Position numbers and translations under genes: made by a program. Below the pieces are notes generated by a model. The model was not told the DNA's origin, ran no database searches, and saw nothing but the letters and a program-made list of their open reading frames with translations. Of a stretch of DNA of 64,000 bases, positions 27,169 through 37,433 are shown in pieces. The DNA comes from Hypoxylon rubiginosum (Eukaryota > Ascomycota > Sordariomycetes > Xylariales > Hypoxylaceae), in contig CADCXA010000069.1 in NCBI GenBank assembly GCA_902806565.1, positions 392,014 through 456,013 of the forward strand. The letters are read 5' to 3'. Each line of letters opens with the position of its first letter. Within the stretch, counting starts at the first letter, position 1.

Positions 27169-28309
27169 TCAGCTCTTGCTCGGCAAGCTTGCCGCCTGGG
27201 TCACTAGATCTACAACTGTTGCCCGAAAAGATTTGTACTCAATGCCTAGATCCCTCGCGGCCGTCTCTCCGTCTAGGCCGTGAGATTCGTCGATCGCCTG
27301 CACCTCCTCAGCTACCTTGTTTCTCGCCCAATCGAAATTGCTTCCAATAATACCCGCCGCCTTCGCGTACGAGAATCGCTCCGGGGACGCTGGTATATAC
27401 CGTTTCCCCCCAACACCGGGCCGCATCACAGCCTCGGCATGTGCTTGAGCCAGGTCTCGAACATCAATCCAGAAGGGCACGCGAGCGACCGGGAGCGGTT
27501 TCTCGCCACTGGCGATTCTCCACAGCATTTTGTTAGACTCATTCAGCGAATTCACATCATCCACAGGATGTACCACCGGCCCAAATGTCATCGGGGGGCA
27601 AAGAGTTACGAGGTCGAAACCTGGCTTCTTCTCCCTGACGAACTCCCAGGCTCTTAGTTCGGCAAACTTCTTAGAGCCACGGTAGGCTATAACGGCACTT
27701 GTAGCCGGATCGATGGACTCTTCATAGGTCAGAGGGTTCCAGTCTTCGCCGGTGTATGTAAAATACGGAGGGGCTTGGCGGTCGGCATCTAGCACCGAGG
27801 CAAATGAGGAAGTTACGACAACCCTCTTCACACTAGGAGAAGTAGATGCGGCCTCAAGGACTGAGAGAACACCGTTTATGGCTGGTATGATCAACTCCTT
27901 CTCGTTATCCTTGGTGTCGTAGGTGAGAGGCTGCATAGTTGATGTAAGATGGAACTGTGAACGAGGGGCGAGGTTTAATCTGATCACATACACTCGCAAC
28001 ATGAATTATGGCATCGACGTCCTTGACGGCATCTGCGAAGACGCCTAGCTTTTCGAAGTCGTCGACTTGAACGAAGTCGAGCTTCCCCTGAAATTGAGGC
28101 CGAGCCTCAATCATTGCCTTTCCCTTTGCCAAAGACCGGGTCGCGCCCCGCACTCGAAGTCCGCGGCGAAGGAGGTTATCAACGACATGAGCGCCAATAA
28201 ACCCCGTGGCGCCTGTGACGAGTATATACTTCCTATGATACGAGAGTATTAGTTTAGGCATTCAATTTCCAAGACGAGTCACAAGGTAAACATACGTGGT
28301 GTGTGACAT
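27169..28309 (-). CDS. NAD(P)-dependent aldehyde/ketone reductase, extended SDR, Gre2-like, 338 aa, three exons
   Basis: Exons in reading order are 28309-28296 (only 14 bp), 28232-27992 and 27930-27169; introns of 63 and 61 bp. The tiny first exon gives MSHTT and joins to KYILVTGATGFIGAHV. It is an extended short-chain dehydrogenase of the dihydroflavonol-reductase/yeast Gre2 group, which reduces aldehydes and ketones with NADPH. The nucleotide motif TGATGFIG is at residues 11-18, DAIIHVASPL around residues 78-87, VVVTSSFASVLD around 122-133, and the catalytic Y168-x3-K172 in AYRGSK. The C-terminal substrate domain is complete (WIDVRDLAQAH). Length is typical. It is divergent from the sugar transporter and shares a 0.7-kb intergenic region with it. 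It is a candidate for sugar or lactaldehyde/glyceraldehyde reduction in the neighbouring pathway; the alternative is an unrelated detoxifying reductase. Confidence 0.92.
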
Positions 28310-29018
28310 GGCTGCGGTGATATGGGAGGTGATATGGGAGGTACTAAAGTTCTGGATTGGGGACCGATGTATCGAAATTTATTTTGCTGGCGGGGTCCAT
28401 GCTGCGGTTGGCCGTGCGTACGTCTTGGCCTGTGTACCTGACTTGGTAACTTACATAGTACGTCAAAAGCTATACTAGTTTACAGTCGACGCTGATGTTG
28501 TAAAGGGCAACCGAGCACATTCGGATATCTTGACTGATTATGTCCCCCTAGTACATATGAGCTAGCTTGAGCTAGCTACGGCCGCTACCATGGAAGTCTG
28601 CCCGGCTGGACGTGCCGCCTATACCCGCAACCCGACACGAGAGTAACCTAGTAGGATTGGATCAAGCTCCACTACTCCACCTAGACGAGGAACCGGTTTT
28701 TGGAATCGTGTACTTGCACGCGTGGCTCGACGGCCCATGGGGATTCCTAGACTAGCACAAGGGTCCGAGAAGAACACGGGGGAGCACGGGGTAGAGAATA
28801 TGGGGTAGCAACCCAACAGCCTGGTTACACCTACTATGTCTAGCCCATTGTCTCCTTAGCATCAATATCGTAAGTCAATTCGTGGGTATAAGTAACGGTA
28901 GGATCCTAGACATCAATGTGCAATTACATTCTTATCTAGACCAGCTAGGAGAAACATATTATATCTCGTATGCAGCATCCATCCATCTTGCTCGTTTCCT
29001 TCCTCCCAAGTCGCCAAA
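28310..29018. promoter_or_regulatory. Divergent promoter region, reductase/sugar transporter
   Basis: About 0.7 kb separates the two start codons. An exact 12-bp tandem duplication, GATATGGGAGGT twice, occupies 28,319-28,342 and starts 10 bp from the reductase ATG. GAGCTAGCTTGAGCTAGCT, a duplicated AGCTAGCT-containing phrase, is near 28,558-28,577. Any shared regulator of the two genes would bind here. No gene is supported inside it. Confidence 0.5.
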
Positions 29019-31040
29019 ATGGGGTTATCTGATCTACTCAGCGGCGTACCGCTTCTGACATGTGTCGTAATTGTCAATGCTGGTCAGTAACCCCTGGTTA
29101 TGTCAATCTAATGGCTGAGCCCAACTCTAACCTTGACATGGACGCATAGCATCGATGTCGTGGTTCGGCTACGATCAGGTACGCTCCCATCTCTCTGCCC
29201 ATATTTTCTCGCTCGAGTACTCATTCTAACGTGTCCGGCCGTCGCAGGGCGTTTTCTCTGGTGTTCTCATATCTTCGGACTTCAAGTATTGGTTCCCCGA
29301 GACGAATAAGTCGAACATCTCGGGCATAGTATCTAGCTGCTTCTCAGTAAGTCCAGATGCCCCTAATTCAGCGAGCATAAGACACGACTAACGCCTCCCC
29401 TCCAGCTCGGTGCCTTCTTCGGCGCGATTTTCGCTTTCTTCTACGGAGACAAGCTGGGTCGTAAAAAAACAATTTGGGTGGCTGTCGCTTTCAACGTCGT
29501 AGGCGCCATACTTCAAATTACGTCGTGGCATTTCCCTCAACTGATCGTCGGTCGCGTTATTAATGGATTTGGCATGGGTAAGGAATCGAGGTTCATCGTT
29601 CACGTAATCGTCACGATAATCGCTAACCTGTTGACGTATAGGTGTATCCTCGTCCACATGTCCCGTATATCAAGCAGAGTGCTCCAAACCTCGAGTTCGG
29701 GGGAAACTAGTCGTTGTCCAGTCGCTCTGCAATACGGCTGCCTACTGCCTCTCCAACTGGATGAACTACGCGCTCTACTTCCAAGGTGGCGCTCTGCAAT
29801 GGCGATTCCCTCTAGGCTTTCAGCTCATATTCCCATTCATGATCGTGATCGCGCTGCTCTTCGTGCCGGAATCCCCTCGATGGCTGATGCTGAAGGATCG
29901 ACACGATGAGGCTCTCTCTGTCATCGCGCGGCTCGCGGGACGCAATGCCGATACCCAGGACCCAGAGGTCATGGCTGAGTTCCTGTCCATCCAAGCGACG
30001 ATCGAAGAAGAACGCCGAGAAACAGTCTCAACCGCTGATATGCTTCGATGCCGTGACAAGACCCAGAACCTACGCCGAATACTACTCTCGTGCGGTACGC
30101 AGTTCATGCAGCAATTCAGCGGCGTCAACGCGCTGGGCTACTATCTTCCTACCATGCTACAGCAGGTCCTTGGATACGACCAGCAGAAGAGCCGGCTTTT
30201 GACTGGTGTGAACGGCACCATTTACTTATTTTCCGCATTCTGTTGTTTATTGATCATTGATCGATTCGGTCGTCGAAAGTAAGATGCATCGAGACCGTTC
30301 TCTTCGAGGTAGCGCTAACGCTTGAAAGGATGATGATGTACGGTGCTTCAACCATGGGGTCTTGTTATTTCATTATTGCCATGACCCTACTTGGCGCTAA
30401 GGACCATCCGTCAACGAAAGTCGAGGTATGCATTTCTCGTGTCTGATGAGGTAAATGGAGGACATGGCTAAACCATTTCACACAGCTCGGCAAGGTTACA
30501 ACCGCCTTTTTCTTCCTATACTACTTCTTCTACGGTACGAGTTTCGCCAAGGTCGCGTGGGTATTCAACTCCGAAGTCAACTCCCTTGGATGGCGTACGC
30601 GCGGTGCTGCTGTAGCCACGGCAACCAACTGGATGGGTGGATTTATCGTCACGCAGTTCACTAAGACCGGAGTCGACAATCTTGGCTGGGGATTTTTCCT
30701 CCGTAAGTCACTACCCCTAGCTGAAAGCTGTTTAGGTACCTATTTGGCTGTGCTGACTATCCAAGTTTTCGCGGGCTTCTGCTTCGCCTACTTCCCCGTC
30801 GTGTACTGCTTCTATCCCGAAACGTCGCGTCGAACCCTAGAGGATATGGACCAGATCTTCATCCAATACCCGAGCATCTTCGTCTTCGGTAAGCGAGACT
30901 TGACGCAGCGTGCTCGTCCGCAATTGTTCATAGACTCGGAACACGCTCGGATTGCTGAGGCTCAGAGCACTAAGGTTGGAGTGATGGTGGGGCACAAAGA
31001 AGATAGTGGCACTTTGGCTGATCACAGCGAGCACGTGTAG
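29019..31040 (+). CDS. MFS sugar transporter, 529 aa, eight exons
   Basis: Exons 29019-29082, 29150-29178, 29248-29346, 29406-29577, 29642-30278, 30329-30425, 30486-30702 and 30766-31040; introns of 50-69 bp. It is a sugar porter (PF00083) of the plasma membrane with about 12 helices. Signature motifs are GDKLGRKK after helix 2, GRVINGFGMG, PVYQAECSKPRVRG after helix 4, PESPRWL at about 197-203, QQFSGVNALGYY in helix 7 (sugar-binding QQxSGxN), DRFGRRK, EVNSLGWRTRGAA and PETSRRTLEDMD near the end. The family tail is present and hydrophilic. Length is normal. This porter group takes up hexoses, pentoses, disaccharides or uronates; specificity cannot be read from sequence. It sits next to the Zn2Cys6 regulator (same strand) and divergent from the reductase, and is the likely importer for the pathway encoded downstream. 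Confidence 0.94.
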
Positions 31041-31970
31041 ATGTGATCATGAAAAGAACAAAGAGGCCAAGGGGCAAAGGGCGGACAGCTTTGTCTATGA
31101 AGCACTCAGAGTAGACTTTCCACATCAAGTCTCCCGGCATCTAGCTCCGGTAAGAATAGCTAGGTGCCCAAGGTGCCAATTACTAGTCTCCATACGTGTG
31201 GGAATACGTTCCTAGGTAGTTTATGACATGTACATACTAGGAGGTAATAATAAAACCAAACAGTGAGACCGCGAGTCAGGGGCTATACGTACCTAGGTAC
31301 TATGTACAGTATTGATCCACATTGACTGGGCACTTCCTGTCCCGTGACCATCCCGTGACCATGGTAGTGGGATATGGGGTTGCCCCATCATTTGGCCGGG
31401 GCTGCCGGGGTCGATGTCATCGTCGGACAATTGACGACGCAGCGACGTAATCTGTGTCTAAGAATTGAGCGCAACCCCTAATTACAGTGAGCTTAGTAGG
31501 GCACTTGAAGCCCTGCAAGCCCTGTAACATACTAAAACTCTATAGCGCATTAGAGCCCTATATTATAACCCCCTCAGGTACATTAGGTACCTAGGTATTC
31601 TTGTGCCCTGATACGATACGATCTGACACCGGAAAGACTCGATGCACCCAGACAGAAGATATGCCATTCGAATCCTCTCGTCAAGAGCTGTCAAATTGTA
31701 TAGCGTGCACGCCGCCGCAGGGGCTACGGGAAGAGTTATAAGGTGCTGTGGTGGGACCGAATTCTAGGTACGTGAGGGGTTGCAATATAGGGCTCTAGTG
31801 CGCTATAGGGCTTTGGTATTGTACGTTACAGGGCTTGCAGGGCTTGCAGGGCTTAGAGACACGGATTACATAAGGCACCATGTGGGTAATTATAGGGCTG
31901 AAGGTGCCCAGGTGGTTTCTAGGCTATCGCCCATTCTACAATTATCCGTACCGCATCATCACACAGCCTG
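31041..31970. promoter_or_regulatory. Intergenic region, promoter of the Zn2Cys6 regulator
   Basis: About 0.93 kb without a supported gene. It holds TACCTAGGTA at 31,290-31,299 and again within TAGGTACCTAGGTA near 31,584-31,597. Most of the second half is a long imperfect inverted repeat (next entry) ending about 100 bp before the regulator start codon. Confidence 0.5.
31445..31873. mobile_element. Long imperfect inverted repeat, possible MITE
   Basis: Left arm about 31,445-31,577 and right arm about 31,773-31,873 are reverse complements over most of their length. Shared phrases, read on the right arm, are AATATAGGGCTCTA, GCGCTATAG, GTTACAGGGCTTGCAGGGCT and the outer CTTAGAGACACGGATTAC (left: CTTAGACACAGATTAC). 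The left arm has about 45 extra bases near its outer end. The loop is about 195 bp. The right arm has an extra GGGCTTGCA duplication. Size and structure fit a non-autonomous MITE or foldback element; no transposase is present and a target-site duplication is not clear. It could alternatively be a large transcribed hairpin. Confidence 0.55.
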
Positions 31971-34036
31971 ATGAGTTTCAACAGGAGGCGAGTGGCTCTG
32001 GCATGTGCATACTGTCGCCATAAGTAAGTTAAAGGAATCAATCCAAGCCCCTGGCCCATCGGTACACTGCTGATCCAACTCCAGAAAGCGCCGGTGCGAT
32101 GCCAGTAAGCCGAGATGCAACAACTGCGTCAACGCCGACGTGGAATGCCATTATGATGACACACCGTCGCAAAGGTATCCATGAATGAGAGGCCGCCTTC
32201 TACCAGACTCTGACCAATGTTTGCCCTTGCAGGATCGACACATCCGGGGGCACCCGCGAGATCTTGAGCCGACTGGGCGACATCGAGGCGGCGCTCCAGG
32301 AGCAGTCGCAGCAGTTTGCTACATTTTCGTCTACTATTAACCCCGAGCTCAGCCCTCCATTGCCCGTAACGTCTTCCGACAGTCATGCCTCCGTCTCCGG
32401 CGCATCGATGAGGGGGATACCGAGGGTCGACCCCAATTCGCAATGGCTGTTTCACGCTGTGGAGCGTCAATCTGATATGGAAAGCTCGGAGCCTATGAAT
32501 ATTCCGCCGAAGCACAAGACGTCGTCTAGCTATCTACTCGGCCTGCCGGCTATGAGGGCATTGATCGGGGAGTATCCCACGGACCTGTTCTTCTTGTTGG
32601 AGTCGCGGAATCCGTTGCCTCCCGAGTTATCTCTCGACACGCTGTCGGGCTCACGTCCCCCTTTACAGATAGATCCGACATTGGCTGATCACTTGGTCTC
32701 CTCATTCTTTTCATCTGCCTTTGTCTGCCACCCGATATTTAATCAGGAAGATTTCCATGAAATCTACCGTAATTTCCTCGAAAGGGTTCCCGACAACAGT
32801 ACCGAGTCGGCTTTATGTATGGTTGTACTAGCACTCGGTGCCATCTCTGCTGCTCCGACTGACCCTCAAAGCTCGCCTGCTGGTTTCGAATACATGCGAC
32901 ACGCCCTCCCAACGCTGATGTCTGGTTCTCTGTGGTCATTCTCGTATAACGCCGTATTAGTACAGGCTCTCGTCCTGGCGAGCGTCTACTTTGCTTACAT
33001 TGTTAGACCTCTTCATAGCTGGCGGCTTATCTATTCCGCCTCAACGATCCTGCAGTTCAAACTGTCCAAGTAGGTGCGGGAAGATACCTATCACCTCCTA
33101 TGCTGATGTTCTTTCTAGCTTGGACTCCAGGAAGCATGCACTAAGCTCCGAAGAGATCACTCTACGCCTGTTTTGGTCCTGCTTTCTAATCGAGTGTGAT
33201 CGGCTCGCGGAATTAGAGTTGCCTAGAAGTAGCCTCCAGCAGCTGACCGATGAAGCCAGCCTCCCTAGGTGTAGCGACTTAGACACCGTGCATTCAACCT
33301 GCTTCCTCGCCGAGATATCTATTCGCCGACTATTGAATCGCATCCACAACTCGCTCTATCCGAGAAGGCAACACTTCTTCTCCCTCTCTTCGACATCACT
33401 TATGGCCCCTGATGAGTTTACTATCGACGAAATATTATCAATGACGTCTGTCTGTGACGAGCTGCATCGACAACTAGACCTCTGGCACACCTCTATCCCC
33501 GAGCCGTGCAGGCCGCCCTTAGAACCCGGCCCGTTGGAAAATGACAGGATCGCGATCCTCCGAATCCGATATTTCGCCGCAAGACATATCATCTACCGCC
33601 CCTTTGCTCTTTACGTAGCGACACACAGCGGATCGTCGATACCAAGCGCCATCATCGAAAAGGCAGGAATTTGCATAGAAAGCTGCAGGCTCTACCTTCA
33701 CATGACCTCTGATATACTACGAAGTCCGAGTCAATACACATGGACATTCTCCTTATCGTCAGTACATTGAAAAATAAACCCTCCAACATAATTGGAGATG
33801 CTAAATACTGCCCAAGATCTCTCGGCGCTACCATTATACTCACCCTTTCATGGCTTAGTGTGGAACTTCACCATTTCGTCCCCGATATCCACGAGCTTCA
33901 AAGTTTGGTCATCAGCAACATTAGGCCGTGGGCGACATCCAGCCTTTCAGACGTAGTATCAATTCTTGAGGAGATGCAGAGGAAAACGCGACTCCGATCA
34001 CGTTTTGACGAGCTCGGCTCTAAGATGGGAAAGTAG
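31971..34036 (+). CDS. Zn2Cys6 fungal transcription factor, 612 aa, five exons
   Basis: Exons 31971-32023, 32085-32174, 32233-33069, 33119-33757 and 33817-34036; introns of 49-61 bp, each in phase 2. The DNA-binding cluster spans the first intron: Cys12, 15, 22, 29, 32 and 39, spaced C-x2-C-x6-C-x6-C-x2-C-x6-C, with RHKKRR between the second and third. A linker and short helix (ILSRLGDIEAALQEQSQQ) follow, suited to dimerisation. A fungal-specific transcription-factor middle homology region (PF04082 type) lies at about residues 145-480: LADHLVSSFFSSAFVCHPIF, VRPLHSWRLIYSASTILQFK, RLFWSCFLIECDRLAELELP. The domain order and length are normal. Its place between the transporter and the dehydratase (123 bp, tail-to-tail) makes it the probable pathway-specific activator, controlling the two divergent promoters nearby; that is inferred. 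Confidence 0.93.
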
Positions 34037-34159
34037 AGAACCTGTACCGATTATTAATCGACCTATCCTATGAGCAATTGTTCGAAGTTTCGTGTCTGGT
34101 TGTTTCGAATACATCTAACAGGACTATAGAGACTACGAAATGAGCTGGAATATTCTAAC

Positions 34160-35778
34160 CTACAGCTCTCCTCCCGTCGGCTGCGCAATAATCTGCTGTC
34201 CAACATCCGTTATCCAGAACTTCCCATTTGGATATGTGTATTTCTCTAACGCTTCATCCGTATAACCCGTAGAGTAACCCGGCGAAAGCGGCGTAACATA
34301 GTGAGCATTGGCGATCTTGGAAGGATGGCGTAGGTTCTCCCGATGGCTGTCGGCGTTCTCCAACATCGACTTACGTCCACTAATCGCAACGTAGTCGATC
34401 GTGCTCAGGTGGGAGGTAAGCTCTGTCAAGCCCATAGCACCGTTGTGTGGCACGCAGGGGACGTTGAATTTCAGCGCCATAAGCATAACGGCCTTGGGTG
34501 GAGGGGAAAGTGGTTAGCTAAGGGGCAATGGTAGCAGGCGGGTGGTTTAGATCGCTTACCAGACACTCGTTAACGCTGCCTAGTCTCACGGCATCGATTT
34601 GGGCGACGTCTGTCGCTTCGGCTTGTAGAAGCTGCTTGAAGGTAATTCGATTCTGCGCCGCTTCTCCCGTTGCTACACCGACTCCGTACGGTTTCAAGGC
34701 CTTTCGAATGGCTGCGTGGCCAAGCACATCATCTGGGTTGGTCGGTTCTGGCATGTGTTAGCGGAGCGCCCGAACTGGAGTACATAAAGGCCTGTGAGAG
34801 ATATTTGACAAACCTTCAATGAATACCGGTTTGAACTCAACCAAATGTTTCATGTACTCTATGGCTTCGGGCACACTCCATATCTAAAATACGAGTCAGT
34901 ATCTTGGTGAAAAACAGACCAAAACAGGGATTCTCTCACTTGGTTTGCGTCGATCATAATTTGATATTCATTATCATATCCAAGCACTTCTCTTACCGCC
35001 GATAATCTTGCCCGGTCGGCTTCGATGCTGGTTCCGACCTTGAACTTGAATACCTTGTAACCTTCGGCAATGGTTTCTCTCAACACCTCGTGCATCCTAT
35101 CACCGGAGAATGCCAACCATCCCGGTGACGTAGTATATGCTGGAACCGCTACGTTGTCGTATGCTTCCCTGAGTCGTTGCTCCTTTCCAGGCTCTGTTTT
35201 CTTGAGCATGGCTACGCATTCGTCGGGAGTGACTACGTCCGTGATGTACCTAAAGTCGATACAGCGGACAATTTCCTCGGGTGACATGTCGCATACGATC
35301 TGCCAGACGGGCTTGCCGAGGATTTTACCCCAGAGGTCCCACACACCATTCAAGACGCCAGCGACTGCCAGATGTGTGACGCTTTTCTCCGGCCCGATCC
35401 ATCGGTATTGCGAGTCCGAGACCATGTATCGCCACGTTTTACCCATATTGCGGGTCAGTTCATGCATCGTCTTGCCAACTACGCGTTTCGCGAAGATTTC
35501 GAGAGCCATGCATATTAACTCGCTTCCGCGGCCATTACTAAAGGCCTACAGGTCGGATTTTTAGCGAAGATTCTCAGTCGGAAGGGGGTTTCACTCATCT
35601 AACTTACAATGCCCTCGCCGATGAGATCTGGTTGATTCGTCTCTAGTTGTATGTACGGATGCGAGCCGTTGGTGCCCACGTGCATGGCGTCCGAGCCCAC
35701 TCCATCGAGACTTGTCGGAAACCGAATATCGATTACCTTGAAGCCCGTTATGGTGACATCAGAGACTTCGAGAGGCAT
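34160..35778 (-). CDS. Sugar-acid dehydratase, enolase superfamily (L-fuconate/L-galactonate dehydratase type), about 455 aa, five exons
   Basis: Exons in reading order are 35778-35608, 35545-34940, 34883-34814, 34747-34560 and 34492-34160; introns of 56-67 bp. It removes water from an aldonic acid to give a 2-keto-3-deoxy acid using Mg2+. From the start at 35,778: [15 protein letters not shown] at about 18-32, the family insert [25 protein letters not shown], the KxK base pair Lys224/Lys226 (KVFKFKVG), Mg ligands in DANQ (Asp256), EEPTNPDD (Glu282/283) and GEAAQNR (Glu311), Asp334 ([12 protein letters not shown]) and His361 (PHNGAMGL). These features match L-fuconate dehydratase (human ENOSF1 group) and fungal L-galactonate dehydratase (LGD1/GaaB group) better than L-rhamnonate dehydratases. 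In-frame ATGs at 35,793 and 35,940 would add 5 or 54 residues; family length favours 35,778. PHNGAMGL departs from the usual PHAGGVGL-like motif. Divergent from the aldolase. Confidence 0.92.
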
Positions 35779-36455
35779 CTTTGCTGATGGCATCGAATCG
35801 AAGGCTCGAGCGGAATCTATGTTTGCAAGTAGGGGGAGTTTTCGGATAGGGTCGACAGCAACTTGGGAGCAATGAGAACTGAATGGAACGTAACTGGGGA
35901 AACATGACGGTGTGGTCTTACTATTAAAAACAATAGACATCGTGGTACTTGCGGATCTCGAGACCTCATACTACTATAATGGACCCTGGGGTATTTGGCA
36001 CCCCCCGGTCGTCTCCATAATGTGTACCTAGGGGACTAAATCCCCTAGTCACCGGATCTACCTATGTAGGTACATAATGAGTGTGGCCCCGTCTGCCGCC
36101 TACACCCGCACCACTCCACACTAGGGGCCCAGTCCTCAACTGGCGCCCATCCCCGGAACTCGCATTAGCGAATGGTCTACGTGTGGCAACTCCCCTCGCA
36201 TGCCGTTTACCCCCAGAAACTATTTCCTCTTTCGGTTCACAAAGACTTTCCATTGGGGAAGTTCGAGGACTAACCCGCTCCAGATGGCGTCTTCGCGAGC
36301 TAGAAATCTAGCGATGGTATCCTACAGGAGGCCGGGGGCACGTTGCCCTACGATTCATTAATAGTCCTTGTCCCGGCAAGACCTGATCACTGCATGAGTT
36401 TATGGTGTGAACCGAGCCCTCTGAACTGAAGACTACCTAGGTATCCTCCAGCAAT
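35779..36455. promoter_or_regulatory. Divergent promoter region, dehydratase/aldolase
   Basis: Up to 0.68 kb between the start codons. It contains a perfect interrupted palindrome at 36,028-36,048: arms CTAGGGGA and TCCCCTAG around CTAAA. TACCTAGGTA occurs at 36,434-36,443, 13 bp before the aldolase ATG, and CCTATGTAGGTAC near 36,061. Two genes acting in successive steps and facing apart across one such site suggest co-regulation. Part of this region (35,779-35,940) may be coding if the upstream dehydratase start is used. Confidence 0.6.
36028..36048. promoter_or_regulatory. Perfect 8-bp inverted repeat with 5-bp spacer, candidate operator
   Basis: CTAGGGGA, CTAAA, TCCCCTAG. The symmetric form is what a dimeric regulator would bind, but the arms are not the CGG half-sites usual for Zn2Cys6 proteins, so assignment to the neighbouring regulator is a guess. 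Confidence 0.4.
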
Positions 36456-37433
36456 ATGCCTCAGCCTCTCACAACAGGCGTTTACGCCCCGACCCAGGTC
36501 TTCTTCCACCCAGAGACGGAAGATCTGGACGAAGAAACTATAGGCCGACACGCCGTACGCCTTGCACGGGCAGGAGTCGCCGGAATTACAGCCAACGGCT
36601 CGAACGGCGAAGCTGTCTACCTTTCCCGAGATGAGCGCCAGGTAGTTACTCGCGCCACACGTACGGCACTCGACGCAGCAGGCTTCTCTAGAATACCGAT
36701 CATGGTGGGAGCATCAGACCAATCTGTCCGCGGGACATTAGACCTGTGTCGAGATGCAGCAGCAGCCGGAGGCAGCGCTGTATTATTAATGGTTCCAAGC
36801 TTCTTCAAATGGGCCATGGACTCGGCTACTATTGAACGATACTTTACGCAAGTTGCCGACGCAAGCCCCTTGCCAGTTATCATCTACAACTATCCTGGCG
36901 CCGTAGCCGGCATAGATCTCGACTCGGAGCTGTTGGAACGCCTAGCAGCCCATTCGAACATCGTAGGAACAAAGTTCACATGCGGAAACGTGGGCAAGCT
37001 AGCACGCGTTGCGGGAACCGTCAAGCCCGTCTCTGACGTCGTAGAGGCTTCGGCTGGCAAACCGCCATATTTCGCCTACGCAGGTGTCGCAGATTTCATC
37101 TTGCCATCGGTCCTGGTTGGGGGTTCAGGGGCGATCGTCGGCGCGGCGAATGTGTTCCCGCGTGCTTGCGTGAACGTGTACAACCTTACGGTGCAGGGCC
37201 GGTACGAGGAGGCGAGAGAGACGCAGCAGGCGCTCGCGAGGGCGGATTGGTCGCTCACGAAGCGCGCAGTACCAGGTTTCAAGGCAATCCTGCAGCATTA
37301 CCATGGTTACGGAGGAGCTCCGCGGCAGCCGATGGCGGCACTATCCGAAGAATCAGCGAGGGAGCTATGTAAAGAAATTAAGTGGATGATGGACGTGGAA
37401 AACAGTTTGACGGATATTATAAAAATTGACTAA
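36456..37433 (+). CDS. 2-keto-3-deoxy sugar-acid aldolase, DHDPS/NAL family, 325 aa, single exon
   Basis: An uninterrupted frame. It is a class I aldolase of the dihydrodipicolinate synthase/N-acetylneuraminate lyase superfamily, a TIM barrel that forms a Schiff base with a keto acid and releases pyruvate. Motifs are the substrate-carboxylate loop NGSNGE at about 47-52 (GTTGE in DHDPS), the proton-relay tyrosine 144 in IIYNYPG, and the Schiff-base lysine 173 in IVGTKFTCGN; GGSGAIVGAANVFP follows in the barrel end. Length is normal. Fungal members include the L-galactonate-pathway aldolase (LGA1/GaaC type) and 4-hydroxy-2-oxoglutarate-aldolase-like proteins. It faces away from a sugar-acid dehydratase, so cleavage of that enzyme's 2-keto-3-deoxy product is the best reading. 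The neighbour, not the sequence itself, argues against lysine-type biosynthesis. Confidence 0.92.
   Translation: MPQPLTTGVYAPTQVFFHPETEDLDEETIGRHAVRLARAGVAGITANGSNGEAVYLSRDERQVVTRATRTALDAAGFSRIPIMVGASDQSVRGTLDLCRDAAAAGGSAVLLMVPSFFKWAMDSATIERYFTQVADASPLPVIIYNYPGAVAGIDLDSELLERLAAHSNIVGTKFTCGNVGKLARVAGTVKPVSDVVEASAGKPPYFAYAGVADFILPSVLVGGSGAIVGAANVFPRACVNVYNLTVQGRYEEARETQQALARADWSLTKRAVPGFKAILQHYHGYGGAPRQPMAALSEESARELCKEIKWMMDVENSLTDIIKID

Noticed and set aside
31780..31971. 63-codon plus-strand frame before the regulator
   Set aside because: Lies within the right arm of the inverted repeat and consists of its repeated phrases (RALVRYRALV, GLAGLAGL).
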